This document shows positions 37,853-48,660 of a stretch of DNA of 64,000 bases, piece after piece. Positions within the stretch are counted from its first letter, which is position 1. Every line of letters starts with the position of its first letter. The stretch is from positions 22,157 through 86,156 of the forward strand of contig JAUUXB010000002.1 of the NCBI GenBank assembly GCA_030588745.1. Reading direction: 5' to 3'. Source of the DNA: a bacterium (GTDB taxonomy: Bacteria > Patescibacteriota > Minisyncoccia > Minisyncoccales > JANBVM01). The position numbers and the translations under genes were made by a program. The notes beneath the pieces were generated by a model, which made no database searches, was not told the DNA's origin, and saw only the letters and a program-made list of their open reading frames with translations.

Positions 37853-39253
37853 TTAACGCTCAATTTTCTCTTTTAAAAATTCAACTAGCTCTTTGATTTT
37901 TATCCTAACTTGTTTTGTTGTATCCCTATCTCTAATAGTAACATCATTTTGCTTTAAAGAATCGTAATCAATGGTAATACAGTATGGAGTTCCTATTTCA
38001 TCTTGAGAATAATAACGTTTACCAATATTACCTCTGTCATCCCAGGCAGTAGAAAATTCAGGCTTTAATATCTCATAAACTTGTTTGGCTTTCTTAACTA
38101 ATTCTGGTTTGTTAGCCAACAAAGGAAATACTGCTGCTTTATAAGGCGCTAAATAAGGTTTTAATTTTAAAACGATGCGTTCTTCTTTTTTTCCTTTCTC
38201 TTCAGAATAAGCATCCAACAAGACTGTTAAAAAAGACCTGTCCATTCCAAATGTTGGCTCTACAACGTGAGGAATGAATTTTTCTCCTGTTTCTTTGTCT
38301 GTGTAACGTAAATCAACTCCTGATTTTTCCATATGGTTTTTTAAATCAAAATCAGTTCTATAAGCCAGCCCATAAAGTTCTTTAAAGCTTCCGAAAGGAA
38401 AACTATATTCTAAATCTTCTGTTTTTTTGGAATAATGAGACCTTTCTTCATCTGTGTGCTCCCGCCATCTTAGATTGTTTTTATTTACACCCAATATTTC
38501 AGTAGTCCATGTCCACATTTCTTTTTTCCAGTAATCAAATAATTTTTCCCATTTCTGTTTTTTAGGATTAAAGAAATATTCAAACTCAGAAAGATTAAAC
38601 TGAAGAGTGCGGAAAATAAAATTACCTAGACTAATTTCATTTCTAAAAGCAGGGCCTGATTGAGCCAAGCCAAAAGGAAGGCCGGGCGATAAAGAATCTA
38701 GAACATTTTTAAAATTAACAAACATGCCTTGAGCAATTTCTCCTCTTAAATAAGCTAAAGACTTATTCTCAGGAACAATACCAATATGGGTTTCAAACAA
38801 AAGATTGAATTTTCTTGGTTTGGTCCAATCAAAAGCCCCGCAAGACGAACAAACAAGTTTTTCTTTATCAATAATGTTTTTAATTTCTTCAACATCGAAA
38901 CCTTCAACTTTTATCTCATTTCCTTTTTTCTCAAAATGGTCTTCAATTAAGTGATCAGCTCTAATTCTGCTTTTGCATTTCTTACAATCAACTAAAATAT
39001 CTGTAAAACTATTAGTATGACCTGAGGCCTCCCATACTCTAGGACTCATAATAACTCCTGAATCAAGTCCATAAATATCTTCTCTATTATTAACAAAATG
39101 TTTCCACCAAAGATTTTTAATGTTATGTAAGAGTTCAACACCCAAAGGCCCATAATCATAAGTATTTGCTAAACCACCATATATCTCAGAGCCTGGAAAA
39201 ACAAAACCTCGTCTTTTCGCTAATGATGTAATTTTTGCCATTTTATCAGCCAT
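37853..39253 (-). CDS. glyS: Glycyl-tRNA synthetase (class II, single-subunit)
   Basis: KRRGFVFPGSEIYGGLANTYDYGPLGVEL; VEPTFGMDRSFL. Confidence 0.96.
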   Translation of the reverse strand: MADKMAKITSLAKRRGFVFPGSEIYGGLANTYDYGPLGVELLHNIKNLWWKHFVNNREDIYGLDSGVIMSPRVWEASGHTNSFTDILVDCKKCKSRIRADHLIEDHFEKKGNEIKVEGFDVEEIKNIIDKEKLVCSSCGAFDWTKPRKFNLLFETHIGIVPENKSLAYLRGEIAQGMFVNFKNVLDSLSPGLPFGLAQSGPAFRNEISLGNFIFRTLQFNLSEFEYFFNPKKQKWEKLFDYWKKEMWTWTTEILGVNKNNLRWREHTDEERSHYSKKTEDLEYSFPFGSFKELYGLAYRTDFDLKNHMEKSGVDLRYTDKETGEKFIPHVVEPTFGMDRSFLTVLLDAYSEEKGKKEERIVLKLKPYLAPYKAAVFPLLANKPELVKKAKQVYEILKPEFSTAWDDRGNIGKRYYSQDEIGTPYCITIDYDSLKQNDVTIRDRDTTKQVRIKIKELVEFLKEKIER

Positions 39254-39255
39254 AT

Positions 39256-40923
39256 TTATTGAATTGTTCCATTAGTTATTGTTGGGTCATTTGGCAAGGA
39301 AGTATTAACAGCTGGAGCTGAGCTTTTAATTATGGTTTGGGTCCAGCTATCTTCAGCTGTAATCTGTACTTCATTAATTATATTAGGAATTTGACCTCTT
39401 TGATACACAGCAGGGGTAAATGAAATCTGAAAAGCAATTGTTAAAGGTGGTTCTGTAACTCCAACCCCTCTTGCCAAATCGCCTGCTAACCAGACAATTT
39501 CTCTTGATTGAGAATCAAAGGTAAATTTCTCAAATTCTGGTTCAGGAAACACTCTGCCAGTTAATTCTATGTTTTGAGGCAAAATTGCCTTTACTTTTGC
39601 ATTTTTAATATCTGAATAATGATTCCTTATATGCCACATAATTGTATAAGTGGTAGCTTCACCTACCTGCAACGGAACAGGACCAGAATTGCCAAAAACT
39701 TCATCCTGAAAATATGCTTTTTGGTCTATTCCAAGTTTTGAACCAATTTTTGTAACAAATTCTTCTTTAACCTGCCCAATAAATATTTTATTTCTTAAAA
39801 CAGGATTTTTAACACTGCCTAAATCATCTTTTAATTTTATGAAGAAATCAACCTTTCCTTCTTCTGTTGGAATTAAATATTGAAGGTCTGGAACTCTTCT
39901 CCAGTCAAAAACAATAGAGTTGTCGCCTGCTTGAAAACTTCCATAATCAGATTTTATTGTTTGAAAATCAAAAGCTTCTCCTTCTAACTGATTAATCATA
40001 AATAAATTACTTACACTATCTTCTCCCACATTTTTAAAGTAAATCTCATAATGGAGCCAATCACCAGGCACAGCAACATATTGAGGGTTTCCATTAATTT
40101 CCTGCCTGATGTAAAGAGAATGTCTAACCACTTCCACTCCTTTTGTAGCTTCTTTTAAAACAATGAACTCACCGTTCTTCCAAACACCCAACTTAGCTTT
40201 AAAAACTTTTGCTTCTCCTAAATCTCCAGAAAGCCTGCCTGAGATTTCAATTCTTCCTCCTTCTGATTTATTTAAAACAGGGATTTCCCATTCTGTCTGC
40301 TCAATTGATTTAGGAGTGGAGCTTATAAATTCAAAACCAAATGGATATTCAATCTGGCATCTCAAATTAGTTAAAAGATGTTCAATATTAGAGAAATAAT
40401 TAATCCGAAAAACAAAATCTTTGCCCGATGCAATCTTAGAAGGCAAATCAAAATCAAATACTAAAGGAGCTGACTTAATCTGGCTGGTAAAGTCAGAAGA
40501 TAGCTGGTATCTTGCTTTTAAATCTTTTGGCCTATAACTCAAAGATGCTTTAGTAATTTTAATATCTCCCTCTTTTCCCAAAATACTTATTTTAAATGAA
40601 AATGTCTTTTCTTCGCCCGGATAAATTGCTTCGCCCAATTCTTCTGGACCTAAAATCTGTCTTTCAAAAAACTCTCCGTCTTTTAAAGAATATTCAGGCG
40701 CCTCGAAAACAAGTTCTGGATTATCTAAACGAAACTCTCCTTTGTTTCTATACCTTACAACATACTCTACTTCCTCACCTAAAGTGATTTCAGATGGTCC
40801 AAAAATATCCAATCTTAAAAGTTCTTTTGAATAAACGTTTTTTTGCCAATTCCAAATAAACCAGGTTGTTCCTGCTAAAATAACTATAATAATGAAATAA
40901 TTTAAAATCTTTTTCATATTCAT
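39256..40923 (-). CDS. Surface protein with repeated DUF11-like beta domains, N-terminal TM
   Basis: 555 aa, TM anchor, repeated beta-sandwich-like segments (VVRYRNKGEFRLDNPELVFEAP; YEIYFKNVGEDSVSNLFMINQL). Confidence 0.7.
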   Translation of the reverse strand: MNMKKILNYFIIIVILAGTTWFIWNWQKNVYSKELLRLDIFGPSEITLGEEVEYVVRYRNKGEFRLDNPELVFEAPEYSLKDGEFFERQILGPEELGEAIYPGEEKTFSFKISILGKEGDIKITKASLSYRPKDLKARYQLSSDFTSQIKSAPLVFDFDLPSKIASGKDFVFRINYFSNIEHLLTNLRCQIEYPFGFEFISSTPKSIEQTEWEIPVLNKSEGGRIEISGRLSGDLGEAKVFKAKLGVWKNGEFIVLKEATKGVEVVRHSLYIRQEINGNPQYVAVPGDWLHYEIYFKNVGEDSVSNLFMINQLEGEAFDFQTIKSDYGSFQAGDNSIVFDWRRVPDLQYLIPTEEGKVDFFIKLKDDLGSVKNPVLRNKIFIGQVKEEFVTKIGSKLGIDQKAYFQDEVFGNSGPVPLQVGEATTYTIMWHIRNHYSDIKNAKVKAILPQNIELTGRVFPEPEFEKFTFDSQSREIVWLAGDLARGVGVTEPPLTIAFQISFTPAVYQRGQIPNIINEVQITAEDSWTQTIIKSSAPAVNTSLPNDPTITNGTIQ

Positions 40924-41669
40924 TAAATTTGTCCACTTATTTCTAGGATAAAAGATAAATAATGTTTTGAAAACTCCTCTAAATCTTTTAAGTCTTTATC
41001 ATTTATTTTTAATCTAGAAATTACCTCTAGTTTTTTCTCACTGATAAAACGTATTATTTTAATTGTTTCTGGACTCACTAATATATCTGATTTATCTTTT
41101 GAAAGGCAATTTTTACAAATTATACCTTGTTTTTTAGGGCTAAAATAAATACTCTCAGGTTTTAGTTTTTCTTCACAAGCCAAACAATTATATAAATCAG
41201 GCCTATAACCTAAAACAGATAAAAATTTCCAGAGAAAATAATAATAAATTATTCTTGTGTTTTTAAAACTTCTGTCATCTAATTTTCTAAAAACCTCTAA
41301 CAATAAATTCCAAATATTTTCATCTGACTCTTGCCCTTTAATTAAATCATCTAAAACCTGTCTAATGCTGTGGGTTATATCAAGTCTTTTTAAATCTTCC
41401 CTTAAATTTTTAAATTTTTCAATTGCGATTGCATCTGTTAATGTCTTGTAATTCTTTCCTTGGATAAATTCAATTTCTGATAAATAAAAAATCTCAATCC
41501 CTGATTTTAATTTTGAAGTCATCTTACGTATTGCTTTTGCTAAAATCTCTAATCTTCCAAAATCCTTTGTATAAACACTAAATAGCTGATCAGCTTCTTT
41601 TCTATCCACCTTTCTGAAAATAATACCTTGGGTCCTATAATGAACGAACATTCTATTTTTGAAGTCCAA
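40923..41669 (-). CDS. recO: DNA repair protein RecO
   Basis: YRTQGIIFRKVDRKEADQLFSVYTKDFGRLEILAKAIRK; CxxC zinc motif. Confidence 0.88.
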   Translation of the reverse strand: MDFKNRMFVHYRTQGIIFRKVDRKEADQLFSVYTKDFGRLEILAKAIRKMTSKLKSGIEIFYLSEIEFIQGKNYKTLTDAIAIEKFKNLREDLKRLDITHSIRQVLDDLIKGQESDENIWNLLLEVFRKLDDRSFKNTRIIYYYFLWKFLSVLGYRPDLYNCLACEEKLKPESIYFSPKKQGIICKNCLSKDKSDILVSPETIKIIRFISEKKLEVISRLKINDKDLKDLEEFSKHYLSFILEISGQI

Positions 41670-42093
41670 AAAGTTTTTTTAGTGCTTCACGCTCTTTTTT
41701 TATCACAGACTCTTCTGGTGTACCCCTAAACGAAGATTGTTCCTTGCCTAATTTTTTATATATAGCCCTAATATCACCTGGGTTGAAAGTAGTTTTGTTT
41801 GGTGGCAGTAAATTTTTAAGTTTTTCTGCAAATTTCTTTCTTTGCGCTTCACCCATTTGAATATTAGTGTCTTTATAAAAATCTTCTCTACCTTTTAATA
41901 TCCCCATCAAAGATTTTTTCTCAAAAAATTCTTGCTTTTTAAGAACACTTGAACCAGTAGTTCCTTTTGGAACTTCTGTCTTTTTAACTTCCGGTTTTTT
42001 TGCCTTTGGTGGTAAGCTATATTCTCTTGGTGGCCCTTGTGGCTCACCCCACATTTTTCGTCCAAATTGTCCGCTTTTATTTTCTAAAACCAT
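41653..42093 (-). CDS. Hypothetical protein (146 aa), low complexity N-terminus
   Basis: ORF between ileS and recO, overlaps recO. Confidence 0.6.
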   Translation of the reverse strand: MVLENKSGQFGRKMWGEPQGPPREYSLPPKAKKPEVKKTEVPKGTTGSSVLKKQEFFEKKSLMGILKGREDFYKDTNIQMGEAQRKKFAEKLKNLLPPNKTTFNPGDIRAIYKKLGKEQSSFRGTPEESVIKKEREALKKLFGLQK

Positions 42094-42108
42094 AATTATA
42101 TATATAAA

Positions 42109-45100
42109 TTAGTTCCCGACCTTTTTAATAAATAATTGTATTTTTTGACCATTAATACTTAATTCTTTCCCTTTTTTTAATCCCTTAACCAAATCCAAAT
42201 CTTTTGCTTTTGTTTCTTTAATAATTATTTTTTCTTTTCTTAATAAAAGCTCGCTCATATCATGTTCTGCTTTAAACTGAATTATAATAATATCTTTTGG
42301 AGTCAGTTTTTGTTTTTTTCTTGCTTCTTGAATATTTCTAATCACCTCTCTTACTATTCCTTGTTCTTGTAACTGCTTGGTAATTTTTGTGTTAAGCTTT
42401 ATTTCTTTTCCAAAACCAACATTTAAAACATTAACTTCTTGCTTAATTAAATCCAAAAGCTCATTTTCATTTTTTAATTCTTTATCCTTAATAATTAACT
42501 CCTGTAATGCCTGTCTTACTTTAATTCCATGCTTTGCTCTTTCAGCTAAAGCTTGGGTAACAATTTCCCGAGTTTTTTCCATTTTCTTATTCAATTTTTC
42601 ATCAACAGATTTTTCAGTTGTTTTGGGCCAATCTTCTAAATGAACTGAATCTTTAATTTTAAACCCTGCTTTTTTAAAATCCTGATATATGTATTCAGTA
42701 AAAAAGGGAATAAAAGGAGCTGATAGCTTTATTGTCTGAAAAATCACAAAGCTCAAAGTTCCAGCAGCATCTTTTAATTCCATATCAGTTTTTGGCTGTT
42801 GGAATCTTTTTCTAGATCTTCTAATATACCATAAAGAAAGTTCATTCATAACAAATTTTTCAATGCTTCTAGCTGCACCAGTTATATCATAATTTTCTAG
42901 CAATTTAGTGGTTTTTACAATCAGTTCATTAAGTTTAGAAATAATCCATCTGTCTAAAATATGCTTGGAAGGTGGATTTTTAAAACTTAAGGATTCACCA
43001 TCAGTGTAAGTTTTTAAAAAAACATAGGAATTCCATAAAGGAAGAATGAATTTCCTTAGACTATTTTCTGGTTCTTTTTCTGAAAACAGCTTTGAATCAC
43101 CGGGCTGATTAACAGTGTAAAATGACCACCTTAAAGCATCAGTTGAATATTTTTCAATAATATGCCATGGATCAATTATATTTCCTTTTGATTTTGACAT
43201 TTTTTCACCTTTTTCATCCAAAATATGACCCAAAGAAACAACGTTTTTATAGGATGGTCCTTTTCCAAGCAAAGTAGAGACAGCAAGTAAAGTATAAAAC
43301 CAGCCTCTTGTTTGGTCTATTGCTTCACAGATATAATGAGCAGGAAATTGCTTGTTTTCATCAATAAGCTTTTTATTTTCAAAAGGATAATGATATTGAG
43401 CAAAAGGCATTGCTCCTGAATCAAACCAGCAATCTATTACTTCAGGAACTCTTTCCATTAAAGCCCCGCAACCAGAGCACTGAAATTTCACATTATCAAT
43501 ATAAGGTCTGTGTAAATCCATCTCTAGGTTTTTATTAAAAGGCAATACTCTAAATTCTATCTCTTCCAGTTTGCCTGTTTTCATTTTGTTTCCTTTTTTA
43601 CGCCAGTTTAAAATTTTTTCAAGAGACCAACCCTCTAAAGTTTTTTTAAAAACACCTAAAGGAAGTTCATGAGAAACAATTAAAATATTTTTTCCTTTAT
43701 ACTTTTTATCAATCTCTTTTAAAAAGTTGTACATTCTTTTTTTCAAATCTTTCACGCTTTCACCTCTGGGAGCTTTTGTTTCAGTCAAATTTCCTTTTTT
43801 TTCAAAATACTCCCAAACCAGCCCAGGTGCTTTACCATTAAAAGTACCAATATCAAATTCCCTTAATCTTTTGCTGAATTTAAGTGAAGCTTTAGTTGTT
43901 TCAGCTATAATTTCAGCAGTTTGTTTTGTTCGCAGTAAGTCTGACGAAAAAATTAAATCCAAATCCATTTTTGCCAATTTATCTCCTGCTTTTTTAGCTT
44001 CTTTTTTTCCTTTATCAGTTAAAGGGCAGTGAATTTTCTCAGGCCAGCATGAAGTAACTCCTTTTGCCTGTTTTATACTCTCACCATGACGAATTATAAA
44101 ATAATTGTTGTTGCTAAACTTCTGTTTTAACAAATCACTAATACCGCCAATTACCACCTGATTTTTACAATGAGCGCACTGCCAAACAGGAAGAGGAGTC
44201 CCCCAATACCTTTCTCTTGAAATTGCCCAGTCCTTAACCTCTCTTAACCATTCGCCAAATCTTCCTTTTTTAAGATAAGACGGATACCAATTTATTTTTG
44301 CATTATTAGCAATCAAATCCTTTTTAACTTTTGTCATTTCTATAAACCAGCTTTTTTTTGCGTAATAAAGAAGCGGTGTTTTGCATCTCCAGCAAAATGG
44401 ATAATCATGTTCATACAATTCTTGCTTGAACAACAACCCTCTTTCTTTTAAATCCTCAATTATTAAAGGGTCAGCTTCTTTAAAATACATTCTTGCCCAT
44501 TTTTCAACATTTAATCTAAACCTCCCTTCATCATCAATGTTTAATAAAATTGGCAGTTTATTCTTTCTTCCAACCTCCATATCATCTATTCCATAAGCAG
44601 GGGCAATGTGAACAAGACCTGTTCCTTCGTCCAGAGAAACAAAATCTCCTCCAATAACTTTGTAGGCATTTCTTGAAACCTCATCTTCTGCTGGATATAG
44701 GGCTTCGTATCTTAAATTAAACAAATCTTTTCCTTTGAATTCACCAACAATTTCACCCTTAAGGTCCAAATTCTTAATTCTTTCTTTTGCTAATATTAAA
44801 TACTCATCATTAACTTTAACTTTTGCATAAACCAATTTAGGATTTACTGCTACAGCTACATTACCAGGCAATGTCCAGGGAGTAGTTGTCCATACCAAAA
44901 AAGAAGTATTTTTAAAATTAGGGCTAATAATCTTGAATTTAATAAAAACTGATGGTTCTTTTATTTTTTTATACCCCTGAGCCACCTCATGGCTTGAAAG
45001 AGGAGTTCCACACCTAGGACAATATGGAACAACTTTAAAATCTTGAATCAAAAGTTTCTTTTGCCAGATTTGCTTTAATATCCACCACAATGATTCAACA

Positions 45101-45546
45101 TACTCAGAATTATAGGTGATATAAGGATTATCTATATCCACCCAATAACCAATTTTTTCTGTTAAATCTACCCAGGCCTTTGTAAAATTCCAGACAGATA
45201 TTTTGCATTTTTTATTAAATTTAGAAATACCATATTTTTCAATATCTTTTTTTGATTTTAAGCCAAGCTTTTTTTCAATCTGAAGCTCAACTGGCAAACC
45301 ATGTGTATCCCAACCACCTTTTCTTAAAACCCTAAAACCCTTCATTGTTTTATATCTACAAATTATATCTTTAAAAACCCTGGCTAAAACATGATGAAGT
45401 CCTGGAGGAGCATTAGCAGTAGGAGGACCTTCATAAAACACAAAATCACGAGCTTTAGCTCGTTGTTGTATGCTTTTTTCAAATATCTTTTTATCTTTCC
45501 AGAACTTTAAAACTTTTACTTGCTTTTTAGGTAAGTCTAGTTTCAT
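42109..45546 (-). CDS. ileS: Isoleucyl-tRNA synthetase with inserted histidine-phosphatase domain
   Basis: YEGPPTANAPPGLHHVLAR (HIGH-like), GEKMSKSKGN; insert IIRHGESIKQAKG...SSDLLRTKQTAEII...NILIVSHELPLG at about 43540-44115. Confidence 0.96.
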   Translation of the reverse strand: MKLDLPKKQVKVLKFWKDKKIFEKSIQQRAKARDFVFYEGPPTANAPPGLHHVLARVFKDIICRYKTMKGFRVLRKGGWDTHGLPVELQIEKKLGLKSKKDIEKYGISKFNKKCKISVWNFTKAWVDLTEKIGYWVDIDNPYITYNSEYVESLWWILKQIWQKKLLIQDFKVVPYCPRCGTPLSSHEVAQGYKKIKEPSVFIKFKIISPNFKNTSFLVWTTTPWTLPGNVAVAVNPKLVYAKVKVNDEYLILAKERIKNLDLKGEIVGEFKGKDLFNLRYEALYPAEDEVSRNAYKVIGGDFVSLDEGTGLVHIAPAYGIDDMEVGRKNKLPILLNIDDEGRFRLNVEKWARMYFKEADPLIIEDLKERGLLFKQELYEHDYPFCWRCKTPLLYYAKKSWFIEMTKVKKDLIANNAKINWYPSYLKKGRFGEWLREVKDWAISRERYWGTPLPVWQCAHCKNQVVIGGISDLLKQKFSNNNYFIIRHGESIKQAKGVTSCWPEKIHCPLTDKGKKEAKKAGDKLAKMDLDLIFSSDLLRTKQTAEIIAETTKASLKFSKRLREFDIGTFNGKAPGLVWEYFEKKGNLTETKAPRGESVKDLKKRMYNFLKEIDKKYKGKNILIVSHELPLGVFKKTLEGWSLEKILNWRKKGNKMKTGKLEEIEFRVLPFNKNLEMDLHRPYIDNVKFQCSGCGALMERVPEVIDCWFDSGAMPFAQYHYPFENKKLIDENKQFPAHYICEAIDQTRGWFYTLLAVSTLLGKGPSYKNVVSLGHILDEKGEKMSKSKGNIIDPWHIIEKYSTDALRWSFYTVNQPGDSKLFSEKEPENSLRKFILPLWNSYVFLKTYTDGESLSFKNPPSKHILDRWIISKLNELIVKTTKLLENYDITGAARSIEKFVMNELSLWYIRRSRKRFQQPKTDMELKDAAGTLSFVIFQTIKLSAPFIPFFTEYIYQDFKKAGFKIKDSVHLEDWPKTTEKSVDEKLNKKMEKTREIVTQALAERAKHGIKVRQALQELIIKDKELKNENELLDLIKQEVNVLNVGFGKEIKLNTKITKQLQEQGIVREVIRNIQEARKKQKLTPKDIIIIQFKAEHDMSELLLRKEKIIIKETKAKDLDLVKGLKKGKELSINGQKIQLFIKKVGN

Positions 45547-45636
45547 GTGTATATATCTAAAATATCACTTTAGATTGTTTTTTTCAAATAAAAAAACCTG
45601 TACAAAGCACAAATTCAATTACAAAAAACTAAGAAA

Positions 45637-47220
45637 TTACATTTTTTCAGGAGCCAAAATTGCCATTAAGTCAAAGGTTTCTTTAAGCACAGTTTTAGTT
45701 GCCAAAATTAAAGCTATTCTAGCCTGCTGTAACTTTTCATCCTCAGCCAAAACCCTGCAGTCTTTATAGAATTTATGGAAAACAGTAGCTAAATCAATCA
45801 TGTATTGAGGCAGTCTTTGAACTTGATAATCATTGGCTGTGTCTTCAATTATTTCTGGAAATTTAACAAGTTCTTTTATTAATTTAATTTCAGAAGAATG
45901 TTTTAGCAAAGAAAAATCAGGTCTTGTTTTTTTTGCTTTTGTTTTTCTTAAAATACTGCAGATTCTTGCATAAGCATATTGAACATAATAAACCGGATTT
46001 TTCTCTGATTGCTCTTTGGCTAAATCTAAATCGAAATTTAAATGAGTATCTGCTGATCTTGTTAAAAAAAAGAATCTAACAACGTCTTTGCCCACCATAT
46101 CAATTAAATCATCCATTGTTACATAACGGCCTGCTCTTTTTGACATTTTTAATTTCTTTTGTTTCTCAAAAAGGGTGACGAATTGCAGAAGAACAATATC
46201 AAGTTTCCCCTTATAACCAAGAGCCTCAACAACTGCCTGAAGACCAGCTACATCTCCATAATGGTCGGCTCCCCAAATATTAATCACTTTGTCAAACTTT
46301 TTGTCTTTAAATTTATACTCATGAAGAGCCGTATCTCCTGCCAAATATGTTTTCCATTTATTTGATTTTACTATTACTCTATCTCTATCATCACCATATT
46401 GTTTTGATTTAAACCATAAAGCTCCTTCTTTTTCGTATAAAAAGCCTTTTTTCTTTAATTTATCTATTACCTTATCAACTAATCCAGACTTATGAAAATT
46501 TGTTTCTGAAATCCATTCATCATATTTAATACTCATCTTATCAGTGGTTTTTTTAATCATTTCTTTAATAATAATCTTCGCTGCCTCTTCCCCTGCCTTA
46601 TATACATCTTTGCTTTTAATTCTTTTGTTTAAATCATCAATATATGCTCCTTTGTATTTTGCTTCTTTGTCTTTTAAAACAGAGTGTCCTAAAGTCATAA
46701 TCTGCATTCCATAATCATTTATATAATAAGCTTTTTCTGTCTTGTAACCGGCTTTTTTTAAAACATTTGCCAAAACATCACCAAATGGCCCACCTCTGGC
46801 GTTACCAACTGTTAAAGGACCTGTTGGGTTTGCAGAAATAAACTCAACCTGAACTTTTTTATTTTTCCCAATATTTAATTGACCAAATTTATCTTTTTGT
46901 TTAAGAATTTTATCAACTTGTTCTTGGAGATATTTTTCTGAAATGAAAAAATTGATAAAGCCCGGTTTTACTATCTTAATTCTTTCAAATAAACTTGATA
47001 TTTTAGCCTTGAAATTCTCAGTTAACAATTCTGCTATTTCCATTGGATCTTTCTTTGTTTTTCTTGCAATTATCATTGCAATATTAGTTGAATAATCTCC
47101 ATGAATCTTTTTTTCAGGATATTCAACTTTAATTTCAGCAATATCAAAATCAATAAGCCCCTTTTTCTGAAGCTTATTTATTGATTCTTGTATCAGGTTT
47201 TTTATTTCTTGTTTAATCAT
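45637..47220 (-). CDS. argS: Arginyl-tRNA synthetase
   Basis: VEFISANPTGPLTVGNARGG; class Ia aaRS. Confidence 0.96.
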   Translation of the reverse strand: MIKQEIKNLIQESINKLQKKGLIDFDIAEIKVEYPEKKIHGDYSTNIAMIIARKTKKDPMEIAELLTENFKAKISSLFERIKIVKPGFINFFISEKYLQEQVDKILKQKDKFGQLNIGKNKKVQVEFISANPTGPLTVGNARGGPFGDVLANVLKKAGYKTEKAYYINDYGMQIMTLGHSVLKDKEAKYKGAYIDDLNKRIKSKDVYKAGEEAAKIIIKEMIKKTTDKMSIKYDEWISETNFHKSGLVDKVIDKLKKKGFLYEKEGALWFKSKQYGDDRDRVIVKSNKWKTYLAGDTALHEYKFKDKKFDKVINIWGADHYGDVAGLQAVVEALGYKGKLDIVLLQFVTLFEKQKKLKMSKRAGRYVTMDDLIDMVGKDVVRFFFLTRSADTHLNFDLDLAKEQSEKNPVYYVQYAYARICSILRKTKAKKTRPDFSLLKHSSEIKLIKELVKFPEIIEDTANDYQVQRLPQYMIDLATVFHKFYKDCRVLAEDEKLQQARIALILATKTVLKETFDLMAILAPEKM

Positions 47221-48406
47221 TTTTTAATAGTTTTTCTATTCTATTATGAAGCCTCATATGACCCTTTTGAATTCCCTCTGAAACTAAAGCTCTTAAAGCT
47301 GCTAAATTCTGGGCTAAACCAACACCAGCCATGACACAAGCTAGTTCCTGGGCTGATTTTACATTTAATATCTTTAAAGAAACTCTGGCTACTGGATAAG
47401 CTGATATTGTTCCTCCAGTCACTCCAACTGCTATTGGGAGCGTCATTTCTCCAATCAAATCACCACTATTAGTCTTTGTCCATTTAGTCAAGGGCAGGTA
47501 TCTTCCTGATTTTGCTGCATATCCATGCGCTCCTGCTTCAAGCGCTCTCCAGTCATTTGAAACGGCCAAAGCAACTGCTCCCATTCCATTTAAAATGCCT
47601 TTGTTATTGGTAACTGCCCTGTAAATATCAGTTTCAGCTATGGCCTGAGCTTTAATAATATTTTCAACTACTTCTTCACCTTTAAATCCTTTTGTTGTTA
47701 AAGATTCTTTTAAAACTTTTCCTTTAACTTTCACTAATCTTTTGTCAGCTAAATTGGAAATAATTTTAAAAACTGCTTTTTTATTTACAATCTTTTCAAT
47801 TAAAGAAGAAATGCCCTCAATCATTGTATCTACTGTATTGGCCCCCATAGCGTCTTTAGTATCTACCAATAAATGAATTCTTAAAATCGTCCCTATGTTT
47901 TTATTATTTAAAACAGTTAGTTCTAGGTCTTTTGCACCGGCCCCCATCCTAATCAAATCAGGCTTTTTGGAATTAGCAAGCTTAATAATTTCTTTTTTTT
48001 TCTCTAAAATTTTTTCTTTAGCTTTTTTGACATTTTCTAAGCCTGTTAAATAAATCTGTCCTATCATCTGATTGCCCAAATTCTCAGCTTTAATTCCTCC
48101 ATTTGTTCTTAGCAACTTTGCTCCATAACAAGCTGCAGCAACCACAGAAGGCTCTTCAGTTACCATTGGCACAAGGTAATCTTTTTTATTTATTAAAAAG
48201 TTTACAGCAATACTATAAGGAAGAGAAAAAGTACCAATCACATTTTCAGCCATCCTATCTCTTAATTCTGGTTTTAATGCGCCTTTTTCAATGATTTCAA
48301 GCTCTTTATCAGTTAAATCAGCAAACTCTTTTACTTTTTTAAGTTTTTGTTTTCTGTTTAATTTAAAAAATCCAGGGATTCTGCTATTTTTCTTCTCATT
48401 CATCAA
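47213..48406 (-). CDS. Hydroxymethylglutaryl-CoA reductase (class II-like)
   Basis: MAENVIGTFSLPYSIAVNFLINKKDYLVPMVTEEPSVVAAACYGAKL; 397 aa. Confidence 0.93.
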   Translation of the reverse strand: MMNEKKNSRIPGFFKLNRKQKLKKVKEFADLTDKELEIIEKGALKPELRDRMAENVIGTFSLPYSIAVNFLINKKDYLVPMVTEEPSVVAAACYGAKLLRTNGGIKAENLGNQMIGQIYLTGLENVKKAKEKILEKKKEIIKLANSKKPDLIRMGAGAKDLELTVLNNKNIGTILRIHLLVDTKDAMGANTVDTMIEGISSLIEKIVNKKAVFKIISNLADKRLVKVKGKVLKESLTTKGFKGEEVVENIIKAQAIAETDIYRAVTNNKGILNGMGAVALAVSNDWRALEAGAHGYAAKSGRYLPLTKWTKTNSGDLIGEMTLPIAVGVTGGTISAYPVARVSLKILNVKSAQELACVMAGVGLAQNLAALRALVSEGIQKGHMRLHNRIEKLLKND

Positions 48407-48477
48407 TTTAAGATTATCTCATTTTTCTGTTAAAATCAAAATTGACAGCAATAAAATTTATACTTATTATACAAATA

Positions 48478-48660
48478 ATGACTCAAAAAACTCTACAAAA
48501 AACAAAAACAGATAAAATACTTAAGGAATTGAAGTTAATTAGAAATCAGCTTCAAAAACTCTTGATTATAATCCCAGAAGAAACATTGGGTGATTATAAA
48601 AATAAAGCTGAGGTTAAAAAGGCCTACTTAAAGGCAGTACGAGAATACCCTCCAAAATAA
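48478..48660 (+). CDS. Putative antitoxin (60 aa)
   Basis: Short helical protein overlapping (TAATG) the RelE-like toxin start. Confidence 0.65.
   Translation: MTQKTLQKTKTDKILKELKLIRNQLQKLLIIIPEETLGDYKNKAEVKKAYLKAVREYPPK

Noticed and set aside
43727-44032. Plus-strand ORF opposite the IleS phosphatase insert (also 42377..42643)
   Set aside because: Antisense to a clear domain; no independent coding evidence.
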